This document shows positions 50,611 through 59,762 of a DNA stretch of 64,000 nt, piece by piece. Numbering within the stretch: the first letter of the stretch is position 1; every line of letters starts with the position of its first letter. The position numbers were made by a program, and so were the translations under genes. This DNA comes from Mesorhizobium sp. M1E.F.Ca.ET.045.02.1.1 (GTDB lineage Bacteria > Pseudomonadota > Alphaproteobacteria > Rhizobiales > Rhizobiaceae), in NCBI RefSeq assembly GCF_003952485.1, contig NZ_CP034447.1, forward strand, positions 2,480,001 to 2,544,000. Reading direction: 5' to 3'. The notes beneath the pieces are model-generated. The model was not told the origin of the DNA and did no database searches. It worked only from the letters and a program-made list of their open reading frames with translations.

Positions 50611-51807
50611 CTATTGAAGTCGCCCGTAATGGCTCAGGACGAGGCCGACGGCTCCAAGCAGCACATCGTTTTCGGTGTGCTTGCCGATGATTATTCGCGT
50701 GCGCCTGTCGGGGGCGACGTCCCGCGCCTTGATTAGGGTGTGCCGTTCATAGGCTGCAATGAGCGGCGTAAGCAGGATGTCGCCGGCGAGCGCCATGCGT
50801 CCTCCGATGATGATGAGGGGCGGGTTCAGAACGGATCCGATCATGCCCAGGCCGCGGCCCGCCATTTCGGCGGTATCCTCGATCATGCGCAATGCTCCGA
50901 CATCCCCCTGCTCGGCCATGCGGATCACGTCGTCCATCGTGACGCGCCGGCCCGTCACGCGCGCGATCTGCTCCAATGGCCGGTTGAAGCTGGCGTAGAG
51001 TTCCAGGCAGCCTCGATTGCCGCAGCGGCAAAGATCGCCCGATGGATCGATGCTCATGTGACCGAATTCGCCCGCGCCGCCGGCAATTCCGGTCACGACG
51101 CGTCCGTGCTGGACGATCGCTCCGCCGACCCCGAGGTCGATCTTGAACAGGACAAAGTCCTCGTAACCGACGGCGGCGCCCCACATCATCTCGGCAATGG
51201 CGGCGCAGTTGCTTTCATTGGCAGCGAAGATCGGCTGCTCCAGCACCGGCCCAAAGACATGTCGGATGTTGACGCCAGCCCAAGTGGGAACGATGCTGGC
51301 CCGCTGGACGAAGCCTTCGGGGCTGACCGGTCCCGACACAGAAACCCCGACACCCAGGAGGCCGGACGCAGACAAGCTGTTCTCCTCGTAGCATTGCGCG
51401 ATCGCCGCCTTGGTGAGCTTTGCCGCCCGGTCCGGAGGATAATCCAGGCCGAGGGGGATAATTTTTTCAGAAATGAATGAATGCGAGACGTCAGCCACAG
51501 CGACCCGAATCTCGTCGAGACTAAGATGAACGCCAACGCAGGTGCCGGCTTCAGGATTGAGCGTCAGCGTCGCCGGCGGCCGGCCGACGCCTTTGGCCGT
51601 TTCGTCAGCTGCCGCCAGTTCCACCACGATCCCTGACTTCCTCAGGCCAGTCAGAGCCGTCGAGACGGTCGAGCGGGCCAAGCCGGCGAGCCGGGCAATC
51701 TGCGCGGCGGAAATGGCGCCGCGCTGGCTGAGACAGCGGACAATCAGACTTTCAGGCGTGCCCGGAGGTTGACCGTCCAGCAGCGATCTGAGCAGGCTTT
51801 TTGTCAT
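50611..51807 (-). CDS. ROK-family transcriptional regulator (NagC/XylR-like)
   Basis: The 398-residue protein has an N-terminal winged helix at about residues 15-75 (GAISAAQIARLAGLARSTVSTALTGLRKSG) and a ROK sugar-kinase-like domain with FKIDLGVGGAIV and the zinc motif CRCGNRGCLELYAS. It is divergent from the sugar ABC operon and probably regulates it, released by a sugar. The ATG at 51807 is 13 bases after AAGGAG; two upstream ATGs (51849, 51927) would overlap the operator-like repeat. The inducing sugar is unknown. Confidence 0.9.
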   Translation of the reverse strand: MTKSLLRSLLDGQPPGTPESLIVRCLSQRGAISAAQIARLAGLARSTVSTALTGLRKSGIVVELAAADETAKGVGRPPATLTLNPEAGTCVGVHLSLDEIRVAVADVSHSFISEKIIPLGLDYPPDRAAKLTKAAIAQCYEENSLSASGLLGVGVSVSGPVSPEGFVQRASIVPTWAGVNIRHVFGPVLEQPIFAANESNCAAIAEMMWGAAVGYEDFVLFKIDLGVGGAIVQHGRVVTGIAGGAGEFGHMSIDPSGDLCRCGNRGCLELYASFNRPLEQIARVTGRRVTMDDVIRMAEQGDVGALRMIEDTAEMAGRGLGMIGSVLNPPLIIIGGRMALAGDILLTPLIAAYERHTLIKARDVAPDRRTRIIIGKHTENDVLLGAVGLVLSHYGRLQ

Positions 51808-51849
51808 TTTCGTCTTAAAACTCCTTGACTGTCGATCGTATTTGATCAT

Positions 51850-51865
51850 TCTAGAAAAAACTAGA
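51850..51865. promoter_or_regulatory. Possible ROK operator (TCTAG-A6-CTAGA)
   Basis: TCTAG (51850-51854) and CTAGA (51861-51865) flank six A residues in the region between the divergent ROK gene and the sugar operon. The AT-rich symmetric centre is typical of ROK/NagC-type binding sites. Confidence 0.6.
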
Positions 51866-51941
51866 GACCTTCTGCGATGCGCGGGCGGTCTCGACGAAAC
51901 GGTCGTGATGAACCGTGCTGAAATCAAATGGGAGTGAGACG

Positions 51942-53207
51942 ATGAGATATCTGAGGGCGACCCTTGTCGCTACGGCGGCATTTGCCTTTCTTGCAAACAC
52001 AGCACTCGCCGAGCCGAAGACCAATCTGCTCCACCAATGGGCGACCGGATCGGACGCGCAGGCCATCGCCAAGCTTGGCGAGATGTTCGAGGCGAAGGGC
52101 GGAAAATGGCAACAGACCTCGATCGCCGGCCATACCGCCAACACGCTTGCCAAGCTGCGCGCCGACGTGATCGCAGGCAATGCTCCTCCGGCGGTTCAGC
52201 TCAAGGGTCCCGAGATCGCTGAATGGAACAAGACCGGCATGACCGCCGATCTGGATGATCTCGCGAAGGCGGAGAATTGGGAGAAGGTGGTGGCGCCGGA
52301 ATTGCTGCCGGTGATGAAGCCGAGCGGCAAGTGGGTGGCGGCACCCATGAACATCCACCGCATCAACTGGATATGGGCGTCGCCGAAAGTCATGCAGGCC
52401 GCCGGCGTGACGGAAGTTCCGAAGACCTGGGCGGAATTCAACGCAGCCTGCGACAAGATCGTGGCCACCGGCAAGATCTGCATCTCGCACTCGACCGCCG
52501 ACTGGACCGATTCCACCGTCTTCGAAGTCGTCGTCTACGGCCAGGACCTCGACCTCTATCGCAAGGCCTTCGTCGAAGGCAACGTCGACGCCATGCGCAG
52601 CGACGGCATGGTCAAGGCCTTCGAGCAATTCCGCATCATGACGTCCAAGTACATGGACCCCGGCATGAACGGGCGCGACTGGGATTCGATGTCGGCTCTC
52701 GTCGGCCGCGGCGAGGCGGCGTTCCACATCATGGGCGATTGGACGATCGGCTTGCTCACCGCCGCCGGCTTCAAGGAAGGAACGGATTATGTCTGCGCCC
52801 AGGCGCCGACCGACTGGGGCAAGCCCGGCTTCATCTTGAACTCCGATTCCGTCGTGTTCTTCCAGCAGAAGGATCCCGACTATGTGGAGGGCCAGAAGCT
52901 GCTCGCCAGCACCATTCTGTCGCCGGAGTTCCAGACCGTCTTCAACCAGGCCAAGGGCTCGATCCCGGCGCGCCTCGATGTCGATCTGTCGAAGGGCTTC
53001 AATCCCTGCCAGCAGAAGTCCCAGAAGGACCTGCAGGCCTCGATCGAGGCGGGCACGCTGGTCCGCTCAATGGCCCACAACATGACCATCCCGCAAAAGG
53101 TCCGCGGCGCCATCATGGACACGATCACAGAATTCGTCGCGACGCCCGACATGTCCGCCAAGGATGCGGCCAACGCCATGGCCGACGCCGCCGAAGCGCA
53201 GGAATGA
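51942..53207 (+). CDS. Sugar ABC transporter substrate-binding protein (CUT1 family)
   Basis: The 421-residue periplasmic protein has a signal peptide (cleavage after LAE near residue 24) and a family-1 solute-binding fold: KTNLLHQWATGSDAQAIAKLGEMFEAKGG at the start, and GEAAFHIMGDWTIGLL in the second lobe. Its features resemble glucose/mannose-type (GtsA-like) binding proteins, but the exact sugar is unknown. GGGAGTGAG precedes the ATG. It heads an operon with two permeases, an ATPase, an isomerase and three dehydrogenases. Confidence 0.93.
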   Translation: MRYLRATLVATAAFAFLANTALAEPKTNLLHQWATGSDAQAIAKLGEMFEAKGGKWQQTSIAGHTANTLAKLRADVIAGNAPPAVQLKGPEIAEWNKTGMTADLDDLAKAENWEKVVAPELLPVMKPSGKWVAAPMNIHRINWIWASPKVMQAAGVTEVPKTWAEFNAACDKIVATGKICISHSTADWTDSTVFEVVVYGQDLDLYRKAFVEGNVDAMRSDGMVKAFEQFRIMTSKYMDPGMNGRDWDSMSALVGRGEAAFHIMGDWTIGLLTAAGFKEGTDYVCAQAPTDWGKPGFILNSDSVVFFQQKDPDYVEGQKLLASTILSPEFQTVFNQAKGSIPARLDVDLSKGFNPCQQKSQKDLQASIEAGTLVRSMAHNMTIPQKVRGAIMDTITEFVATPDMSAKDAANAMADAAEAQE

Positions 53208-53262
53208 CGTGCGGAGAGCGCCGGCGCGACATCGCGCCGGCGCCCGGCCGGCAGGAAGCCCA

Positions 53263-54198
53263 ATGTCCATCCACGACCTTTCCGTTCCGATAGCCGTGCC
53301 CGCCCGCTCGTGGCGGGATCGTCTGGGATCGATCGTGCCGATCCTCGTGCTCGCCCCTTCGCTCGCGGCGAGCTTCGTCTATGTCTTCGTGTTCACGGGC
53401 TGGACGCTCTATCTGTCGCTGTCCGACTCGACACTTTTGCCGAGCTACGGCTTTGCGGGCCTCGACAACTACGCATCGCTCTGGTCCAACCGGCGCTGGA
53501 ACATCGCCTACACCAACCTTTTCCTCTTCAGCGGCTTCTACATCGTGGGCTCCATGGCGGTCGGGCTGCTGCTGGCCATCCTGATCGACCAGCGCGTGCG
53601 CGGCGAGGCGGTGTGGCGGACAATCTTCCTCTACCCGCTGGCGGTTTCCTTCATCGTCACCGGCACCGTCTGGAGCTGGCTCTACAATCCGGTCGACGGC
53701 ATCCAGGCGCTGGTGCGCGGGCTGGGCTGGAGCGACTTCAGCTTCGCGCTCACCAGCGATCGCAACCACGCGATCTATGCGGTGATCATCACCGGCGTCT
53801 GGCAGTCTTCCGGTTTCGCCATGGCGCTCTTTCTGGCCGGCCTACGCTCGGTCGATCCGGATCTGGTGAAGGCGGCGCAGATCGACGGCGCATCGGTCGT
53901 GCGCACCTACAGGAAGGTCATTCTGCCAACCATCGCGCCGATCTTCCTTGCGGTCGCCGTCATCCAGATCCAGTTCGCCATCAAGACGTTCGACCTCGTC
54001 GCAGCCCTGACCCGCGGCGGGCCGGGCATCTCGACCACGTTCCCCGCCATCTACGTCTACGATCTGATGTTCCAGCGTGGCGAGATCGGCGAGGGCGCGG
54101 CCGCCGCGGTCATGATGCTGGCGGCGCTTGCCGTGGTGCTGGTGCCCTATTCGCTGTGGGTGGTGTGGCGCCGCCGGGCGGAGGCAGGAAATGGCTGA
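53263..54198 (+). CDS. Sugar ABC transporter permease (CUT1, first)
   Basis: This 311-residue inner-membrane permease has six helices and the EAA-type loop KAAQIDGASVVRTYRKVILPTI. The start at 53263 follows GGAAG and replaces a longer frame that begins in the binding-protein gene. It overlaps the second permease by eight bases. It pairs with the downstream permease to form the channel for the sugar bound by the upstream protein. Confidence 0.93.
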   Translation: MSIHDLSVPIAVPARSWRDRLGSIVPILVLAPSLAASFVYVFVFTGWTLYLSLSDSTLLPSYGFAGLDNYASLWSNRRWNIAYTNLFLFSGFYIVGSMAVGLLLAILIDQRVRGEAVWRTIFLYPLAVSFIVTGTVWSWLYNPVDGIQALVRGLGWSDFSFALTSDRNHAIYAVIITGVWQSSGFAMALFLAGLRSVDPDLVKAAQIDGASVVRTYRKVILPTIAPIFLAVAVIQIQFAIKTFDLVAALTRGGPGISTTFPAIYVYDLMFQRGEIGEGAAAAVMMLAALAVVLVPYSLWVVWRRRAEAGNG

Positions 54199-55087
54199 AC
54201 TGGCCGCCGCCATCGACCTGGAAGCGGCCGCAGCGAGCCGCAGGCACTTCTGGAGCCGGTTCGCGATCTATGGCCTGCTCACGGTCTTCGCCGCAATCTA
54301 TCTGATCCCGCTCTTCGTGGTCGTCTTCAATTCCTTCCGCGAGCAGGCGGAGATCGCGCGCGACGGGCTCATCTCGCTGCCAAAGACCTTCCGGCTGGAG
54401 GCATGGGCGCAGGCCTGGAGCACCTATTGCATCGCCGGCACCTGCCAGGGGATGCAACGGAATTTCCTGAACTCGCTGTGGATGACCATTCCGGCGACGA
54501 TCATTTCCACGCTGCTCGGCGCCGTGAACGGCTACGTGTTGTCCAAATGGCGCTTCAAGGGCTCGGAGGTCTTGTTCACCCTGATGCTGCTCGGTGTCTT
54601 CATGCCGGGGCAGATCGCGCTGATGCCCTGGGCATTCGTTCTTGGAAAGCTCGGTCTGACCAACTCGACCTACGGCCTGATCCTGGTGCATGTCGTCCAG
54701 GGAATTTCCTTCACCACCCTGTTCTGCCGCAACTACTATGTCGGCATCCCCGACGACCTGATCAAAGCGGCGCGCATCGACGGCGCCGGCTTCTGGCGGA
54801 TTTTCTGGAAGATCATAATACCGCTGTCGCCGCCCATTCTGATCGTGACCGTCATCTGGCAGTTCACCGGCATCTGGAACGAGTATCTGTTCGGCGTGGT
54901 CTTCACGTCCGGCCAGGCGCAGCCGATCACAGCCGCGCTCGTCGCGCTGACGGCGAGCGGCACGACCGCCCGCAGCTACGACGTGATGAGCGCCGCCGTG
55001 CTGATCGGTGCGCTGCCGCCGCTCCTGATCTATCTCTTTGGCGGCAAATACTTCGTTCGCGGTCTGACACAGGGCGCCATCAAATGA
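54191..55087 (+). CDS. Sugar ABC transporter permease (CUT1, second)
   Basis: The 298-residue permease has six helices and the EAA loop IKAARIDGAGFWRIFWKIIIPL. A segment near residue 80, CIAGTCQGMQRNF, is found in the glucose/mannose-type (GtsC-like) subgroup. It starts within the end of the first permease gene and overlaps the ATPase start by four bases (ATGA). The membrane location and partner are as for the first permease. Confidence 0.93.
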   Translation: MAELAAAIDLEAAAASRRHFWSRFAIYGLLTVFAAIYLIPLFVVVFNSFREQAEIARDGLISLPKTFRLEAWAQAWSTYCIAGTCQGMQRNFLNSLWMTIPATIISTLLGAVNGYVLSKWRFKGSEVLFTLMLLGVFMPGQIALMPWAFVLGKLGLTNSTYGLILVHVVQGISFTTLFCRNYYVGIPDDLIKAARIDGAGFWRIFWKIIIPLSPPILIVTVIWQFTGIWNEYLFGVVFTSGQAQPITAALVALTASGTTARSYDVMSAAVLIGALPPLLIYLFGGKYFVRGLTQGAIK

Positions 55088-56205
55088 CGAGCCAATCCCT
55101 ATCCGCCCTGACCATTCGCAATCTCTACAAGAGCTACGGCGCCGTGGACGTCTTGAAGGGCATCAACCTCGAAGCGCAGCCGGGAGAGTTCATCGCTCTC
55201 GTCGGACCTTCCGGTTGCGGCAAGTCCACCCTGCTTGCCATGATCGCCGGACTTGAAAGCGTGACGTCGGGTGAAATCCGAATCGGCAACCGGCTCGTCA
55301 ATTCCGTGCCGCCAAAGGACCGCGACATCGCCATGGTGTTCCAGTCCTATGCGCTCTACCCGACCATGACCGTGCGCCAGAACATCACCTTCGGCATGGA
55401 GAGCCGCGGCGTGCCGAAGGCCGATCAGGCTGAAGCCGTCAAGCACGTCGCGGCGCTGCTGCAGATCGAGGCGCTGCTTGGCCGCAAGCCCGGGCAACTC
55501 TCCGGCGGCCAGCGCCAGCGGGTCGCCATGGGCCGGGCGCTGGTGCGGGACCCGAAGCTTTTCCTGTTCGACGAGCCGCTTTCCAACCTCGATGCCAAGC
55601 TGCGCGTCGACATGCGCACCGAGATCAAGAAGCTGCACAACCGTGTCGGCAAGACCACGGTCTATGTCACCCACGACCAGGTGGAGGCGATGACGCTCGC
55701 TTCGCGCATTGCCGTCATGCATCAGGGGTCGGTGCAGCAGTTCGACGCCGCGCAGATGATCTACAGCCGCCCCGCCAACATGTTCGTCGCGGGCTTCATG
55801 GGCTCGCCGGCGATGAATTTCATTCCCGCCGAGCTCGGCGACGGGGCGGGCCGGCCCTGCGTCACGGTTCGGACCGCGGATGGCGGCACGGCAGCGTTGG
55901 AACTTGCCCAGCCGGTGCCGGCCGGCGCGCCGAGGAACGTCGTGCTTGGCGTGCGGCCGGAACATATCTACCGCTTTTCGGACGACTTGAAGCACCGCAA
56001 GCGTGCCGTTGCGGCGGTGAAGGCCCCGGTCGAGCTGGTCGAGCCCACGGGTGCCGAGACCTTGGCGGTGCTTCGCTTCGGCGATCTCGAAGTCACCGGC
56101 CGTTTCGACCCGGACAGCGCCCCCCGGATGGGCGAGACAATGACGCTCGGCATCGACATGGCGCGGGCTTGCCTCTTCGATCCGACGACCCAATCCCTTC
56201 TTTGA
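55084..56205 (+). CDS. Sugar ABC transporter ATP-binding protein (UgpC/MsmK-like)
   Basis: The 373-residue ATPase has Walker A GPSGCGKST, signature LSGGQRQR, Walker B FLFDEPLSNLD, and a C-terminal TOBE regulatory domain. The family is multi-functional and may serve several CUT1 importers in the cell. It overlaps the permease upstream (ATGA) and the dehydrogenase downstream (TTGA), consistent with one polycistronic mRNA. Confidence 0.95.
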   Translation: MTSQSLSALTIRNLYKSYGAVDVLKGINLEAQPGEFIALVGPSGCGKSTLLAMIAGLESVTSGEIRIGNRLVNSVPPKDRDIAMVFQSYALYPTMTVRQNITFGMESRGVPKADQAEAVKHVAALLQIEALLGRKPGQLSGGQRQRVAMGRALVRDPKLFLFDEPLSNLDAKLRVDMRTEIKKLHNRVGKTTVYVTHDQVEAMTLASRIAVMHQGSVQQFDAAQMIYSRPANMFVAGFMGSPAMNFIPAELGDGAGRPCVTVRTADGGTAALELAQPVPAGAPRNVVLGVRPEHIYRFSDDLKHRKRAVAAVKAPVELVEPTGAETLAVLRFGDLEVTGRFDPDSAPRMGETMTLGIDMARACLFDPTTQSLL

Positions 56206-56984
56206 AAGCTCAGCCTTTGACATTCGCTACCTATCCAAGCCTCGCAGACCGTGTCGTGCTGATCACCGGAGGAGCCTCTGGCATCGGCGCCGAAATGGTT
56301 CGCGCCTTTGCGGCCAACGCGGCGCGCGTGGCCTTTCTCGACATTCAGGAAGCGGTCGGCCGGGAACTGAAGGCGGAGCTTGCGGGCGCCACGCGCCACG
56401 CGCCTCTGTTCCTGCCATGCGATGTGACCGACATCGCGGCCCTGCGCGCAGCGATCGAGAATGTGCGGGAAAAGGCCGGGCCGGTTGCCGTCCTGGTGAA
56501 CAACGCCGCCAATGATGACCGCCACGCAGTCGCTGAAGTGACGCCGGACTACTGGGATCATGCCCAAAACGTCAATCTGAAGCATCAGTTCTTCGCCGCC
56601 CAGGCCGTCCATCCGCAGATGAAGTCGCTGGGCTTTGGCTCCATCATCAACCTTTCCTCGACCTCCTGGCGCTTCGGCGCCGACCAGATGACCGCCTATG
56701 CCACGGCCAAGGCCGCGATCATCGGCATGACGCGGTCGTTGGCCCGCGCCTTCGGTCCCGACAATATCCGCGTCAACGCCATCGAGCCGGGCGCCGTGAT
56801 CACCGAGCGGCAGCGCCGTCTTTGGTACACGACGCCGGAGTCCGTCGATCAGATGGTCGGGCGCCAGTTGATCAGGCGGGTTCTGCTGGCCGACGAGATC
56901 GCCCGCACGGCGCTTTTTCTCGCCGCCGACGACAGCCGCATGATCACCAAGCAATCCATCACCGTCGATGCGGGCCTGAGCTGA
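56202..56984 (+). CDS. SDR dehydrogenase, D-xylose/aldose 1-dehydrogenase-like
   Basis: This 260-residue short-chain dehydrogenase has cofactor motif TGGASGIGAEM and active-site segments STSWRFGADQMTAYATAKAA. The strings NNAANDDRHAVAEVT and YPSLADR closely match the Caulobacter D-xylose 1-dehydrogenase (XylB), which oxidises xylose to xylonolactone with NAD, so an aldose 1-dehydrogenase activity is likely. The start is taken as TTG at 56202, overlapping the ATPase stop; an earlier TTG at 56169 is possible. It fits an oxidative sugar route after uptake by the same operon. Confidence 0.88.
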   Translation: MKAQPLTFATYPSLADRVVLITGGASGIGAEMVRAFAANAARVAFLDIQEAVGRELKAELAGATRHAPLFLPCDVTDIAALRAAIENVREKAGPVAVLVNNAANDDRHAVAEVTPDYWDHAQNVNLKHQFFAAQAVHPQMKSLGFGSIINLSSTSWRFGADQMTAYATAKAAIIGMTRSLARAFGPDNIRVNAIEPGAVITERQRRLWYTTPESVDQMVGRQLIRRVLLADEIARTALFLAADDSRMITKQSITVDAGLS

Positions 56985-57024
56985 TGCAGGTTCTCCGTTT
57001 CCCCTCGTTCGATCGGCTGGCCTG

Positions 57025-58026
57025 ATGCTGCGCGTTGGTTTGAACCCCTATGGGCTTACCTATCATCTTGGGCTGCAGGGCCGCGGCACGCCGCGCGCCA
57101 ACCCCAAGGGCGCGGGGCTGGAAGGCTTCATCGCCCTGGCCGAGGAGCTCGGCGCACGCACGCTCGAGATCTACGATCCATGGCTGGCGGAAATGTCCGA
57201 TTACGGGCTGACCGCCCTGAAGGAGCGGCTCGATGGGCTTGGGATGACGCCCGTCGTCAGCGCCGGGCTCAACATGATGGGGCCGCTGGAGAGCGCGTTC
57301 CGTTCCGCCCGCTCGCTCGGCGCGAAGACTATCCGGCTCGGCCTGACACCGGTTCTGTGCGGTGACCGCAATGCCTGGGGCGACAAATGGGGCGAGCTCA
57401 ACGCCTCGATCAGGTCGGCGCTTCAGCAATGGGGGCCGCGGGCCGAAGCCGAAGGCCGCGTGCTCGCCATCGAGAACCATCAGGATTTCGGCAGCGCCGA
57501 GCTGGTGGCGTTCTGCGAGACGGGCGGGCGAGGGGTCGGCATCACGTTCGACACCGGCAATACGTTTCCCGTCGCCGAGGCGCCGCTCGACTTCACCCGC
57601 CGCATCGCACCCTATGTGCGACATGTCCACCTGAAGGACTACCGCGTTCAGTTCACGGGCGAAGGATATCGGCTCGTGCGCTGCGCCATCGGCGACGGCG
57701 CCGTGCCCTTCAGCGACCTCGCGGCCCTGCTCGGCGACCTGCACGACGAACTCACCGCCGTGCTCGAGCCGGGCGCGCTCGAGGCGCGCCATGTGCGCTT
57801 TCTTCTCGACGACTGGTGGAACGGCTATCCGCCGAAAACCGCGCGCGAATTCGCCGCCTGCCTTGCCGCCGCGCAAAAGAATCGCCTGCCCGACGATGCC
57901 GATTTCCGCACTCCCTGGGAGCGCGGGGTCGACGGCGCCCTGGTTTCCTACGAGCTCGACATGATCCGGCGTAGCGCCGCCAACATGAAGGAGCTCGGCC
58001 TCATGACTCTGGAGAACCCCTCATGA
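57025..58026 (+). CDS. Sugar isomerase/epimerase-type TIM-barrel protein
   Basis: The 333-residue cytoplasmic protein belongs to the xylose-isomerase-like AP_endonuc_2 TIM-barrel family. Metal-binding residues are expected in AIENHQDFG (Glu), ITFDTGNTF (Asp), VRHVHLKDYR (His) and TAVLEPGAL (Glu). It may isomerise or epimerise the imported sugar or a derived keto acid. It follows the dehydrogenase by 40 bp with no clear ribosome binding site and overlaps the next SDR by four bases. The substrate is unknown. Confidence 0.88.
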   Translation: MLRVGLNPYGLTYHLGLQGRGTPRANPKGAGLEGFIALAEELGARTLEIYDPWLAEMSDYGLTALKERLDGLGMTPVVSAGLNMMGPLESAFRSARSLGAKTIRLGLTPVLCGDRNAWGDKWGELNASIRSALQQWGPRAEAEGRVLAIENHQDFGSAELVAFCETGGRGVGITFDTGNTFPVAEAPLDFTRRIAPYVRHVHLKDYRVQFTGEGYRLVRCAIGDGAVPFSDLAALLGDLHDELTAVLEPGALEARHVRFLLDDWWNGYPPKTAREFAACLAAAQKNRLPDDADFRTPWERGVDGALVSYELDMIRRSAANMKELGLMTLENPS

Positions 58027-58835
58027 CAACTCGCGAACTCAGCGGCGTCACCGCCTTCGTCACCGGTTCCGGACGCGGCCTCGGCCACGTCATGGCCGAC
58101 CGGCTGGCGGAACTCGGGGCGGACGTAGCAATCCACGACCTGGACTGGACCCAACCGGCGAAGTATGGCGAGTTCGCCGACCTCGGTGAATCGGCAAGGC
58201 ACCTGGGACGACACGGCACCCGGGTCACCGCGGTCACCGGCAATATCGGCGACCGTGCCGCCGTTGCCGAGATGAAGCGCAAGATCGAGGCGGAACTCGG
58301 CGATGTGCATGTGCTCGTCAACTGCGCAGGCGGGGACATCGGCGCCAAGGGAACCAAGCCCAACCCCAACAACGCCCTCGACATCGATTACGAGGACATA
58401 AAGGTGCTCACCGAAAACAACCTGATCGGCACCATGCTGGTTTGCCAGGCCTTCGTGCCGCCGATGGTGAAGCGCGGGTCAGGTTCGGTGATCAATATCG
58501 CCTCGGCGGCCGCTCACCTCGGCTGCTCGCCGGAGGTCGTCTATTCGACGCTCAAGGCCGCTGTCGTCCACTATACCCGTTGCCTCGCCAAGGAACTGAT
58601 CGACGAGGGCGTGCGGGTCAATGCAGTCAGCCCGGGGGCGACGAAAACCGCCCGGTTCCAGGCGACGCGCGTCGTCGATCCGGCCAGGATGGATTCGTCG
58701 AAGCGTTCCCTGAACCGCTATGCCGAGCCTGAAGAGATTGCCGAGGCTGTCGCCTTCCTCGCCGGATCGCGCGCCCGCTTCATCAACGGCCAGGTGATCC
58801 GCGTGGACGGCGGCTTCACGATCTTTCCGGGGTGA
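58023..58835 (+). CDS. SDR family oxidoreductase
   Basis: The 270-residue short-chain dehydrogenase has cofactor motif TGSGRGLGHVM, the NAG-type motif VNCAGGDIGAKG and catalytic SAAAHLGCSPEVVYSTLKAA. It overlaps the isomerase gene by four bases (ATGA) and the next SDR by one base. Its substrate is probably a sugar acid or polyol intermediate of the same pathway. It is cytoplasmic and the family is too broad to name a reaction. Confidence 0.9.
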   Translation: MTTRELSGVTAFVTGSGRGLGHVMADRLAELGADVAIHDLDWTQPAKYGEFADLGESARHLGRHGTRVTAVTGNIGDRAAVAEMKRKIEAELGDVHVLVNCAGGDIGAKGTKPNPNNALDIDYEDIKVLTENNLIGTMLVCQAFVPPMVKRGSGSVINIASAAAHLGCSPEVVYSTLKAAVVHYTRCLAKELIDEGVRVNAVSPGATKTARFQATRVVDPARMDSSKRSLNRYAEPEEIAEAVAFLAGSRARFINGQVIRVDGGFTIFPG

Positions 58836-59623
58836 TGCACGTGACGATGAGGGAAACTGCCATCAAGCGCTTCGACCTTTCCGGCCGGCTCGCCCTGGTA
58901 ACCGGATCCTCGAAGGGGATAGGTTTCGCGATCGCCCGCGGCCTGGCCGAAGCAGGCGCGGAGCTGGTGCTCAACGCGCGCAACGAAAGCGTGCTGGAGG
59001 AGGCGCGGGCAAGGCTCGCCGCCGAAGGCCATAAGGTTCACGCTCGCGCCTTCGACGTGACCGACGCGGCCGCCGTGGCGGCAGCGGTCGATGCCATCGA
59101 GAGCGAAATCGGTCCGATCGAGATCCTCTTCAACAATGCCGGCACGCAGTTTCGCGCGCCGCTCGAGGAATTTCCGCTGGATGCCTGGGAAAGGCTCAAG
59201 GCGACCAATATCGACAGCGTGTTCCATGTCGGCCAGGCTGTGGCACGCCGCATGATCCCGCGCGGACACGGCAAAATCGTCAACATAGCCTCCGTGCAGA
59301 GCGAGCTGGCACGCACGAGCATCGCACCCTATACGGCGACCAAGGGTGCCGTGAAGATGCTGACCAAGGGCATGGCGACCGACTGGGCGCGATATGGCCT
59401 GCAGGTCAATGCGATCGGTCCAGGCTATTTCAACACCGAACTCAATGCCGCCCTGGTCGCCGACGCCGACTTCACCGCCTGGCTGGAGAAACGCACGCCT
59501 GCCGGCCGCTGGGCAGAGGTCGAGGAACTGATCGGGGCGGCGGTCTTCCTGGCATCGGATGCATCAAGCTTTGTCAACGGCCACGTCCTCTATGTCGACG
59601 GCGGCATCACGGCATCGCTGTGA
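58835..59623 (+). CDS. SDR oxidoreductase, gluconate 5-dehydrogenase-like
   Basis: The 262-residue enzyme has motif TGSSKGIGFAIA, NNAGTQFRAPLEEFP and catalytic ASVQSELARTSIAPYTATKGA. The stretches QFRAPLEEFP and QSELARTSIAPY are typical of gluconate 5-dehydrogenase (IdnO/Ga5DH-like), which interconverts gluconate and 5-ketogluconate. It overlaps the previous SDR stop as TGATG. It is the last gene of the sugar operon. Being third in a row of dehydrogenases, it suggests successive oxidation steps (inference). Confidence 0.9.
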   Translation: MHVTMRETAIKRFDLSGRLALVTGSSKGIGFAIARGLAEAGAELVLNARNESVLEEARARLAAEGHKVHARAFDVTDAAAVAAAVDAIESEIGPIEILFNNAGTQFRAPLEEFPLDAWERLKATNIDSVFHVGQAVARRMIPRGHGKIVNIASVQSELARTSIAPYTATKGAVKMLTKGMATDWARYGLQVNAIGPGYFNTELNAALVADADFTAWLEKRTPAGRWAEVEELIGAAVFLASDASSFVNGHVLYVDGGITASL

Positions 59624-59762
59624 CGGGACGAGCGTAGAAGCTCTTCCTTGACAATCGGCGGGGACCGTTCCAGCATCATTGCAAGGGGTTCCCCGCGACG
59701 ACCCCGTGAGGCGTCAGCCCAACGATCGCGTCCAAACTCTCTTCGTTCAGGAGGTGGACGCC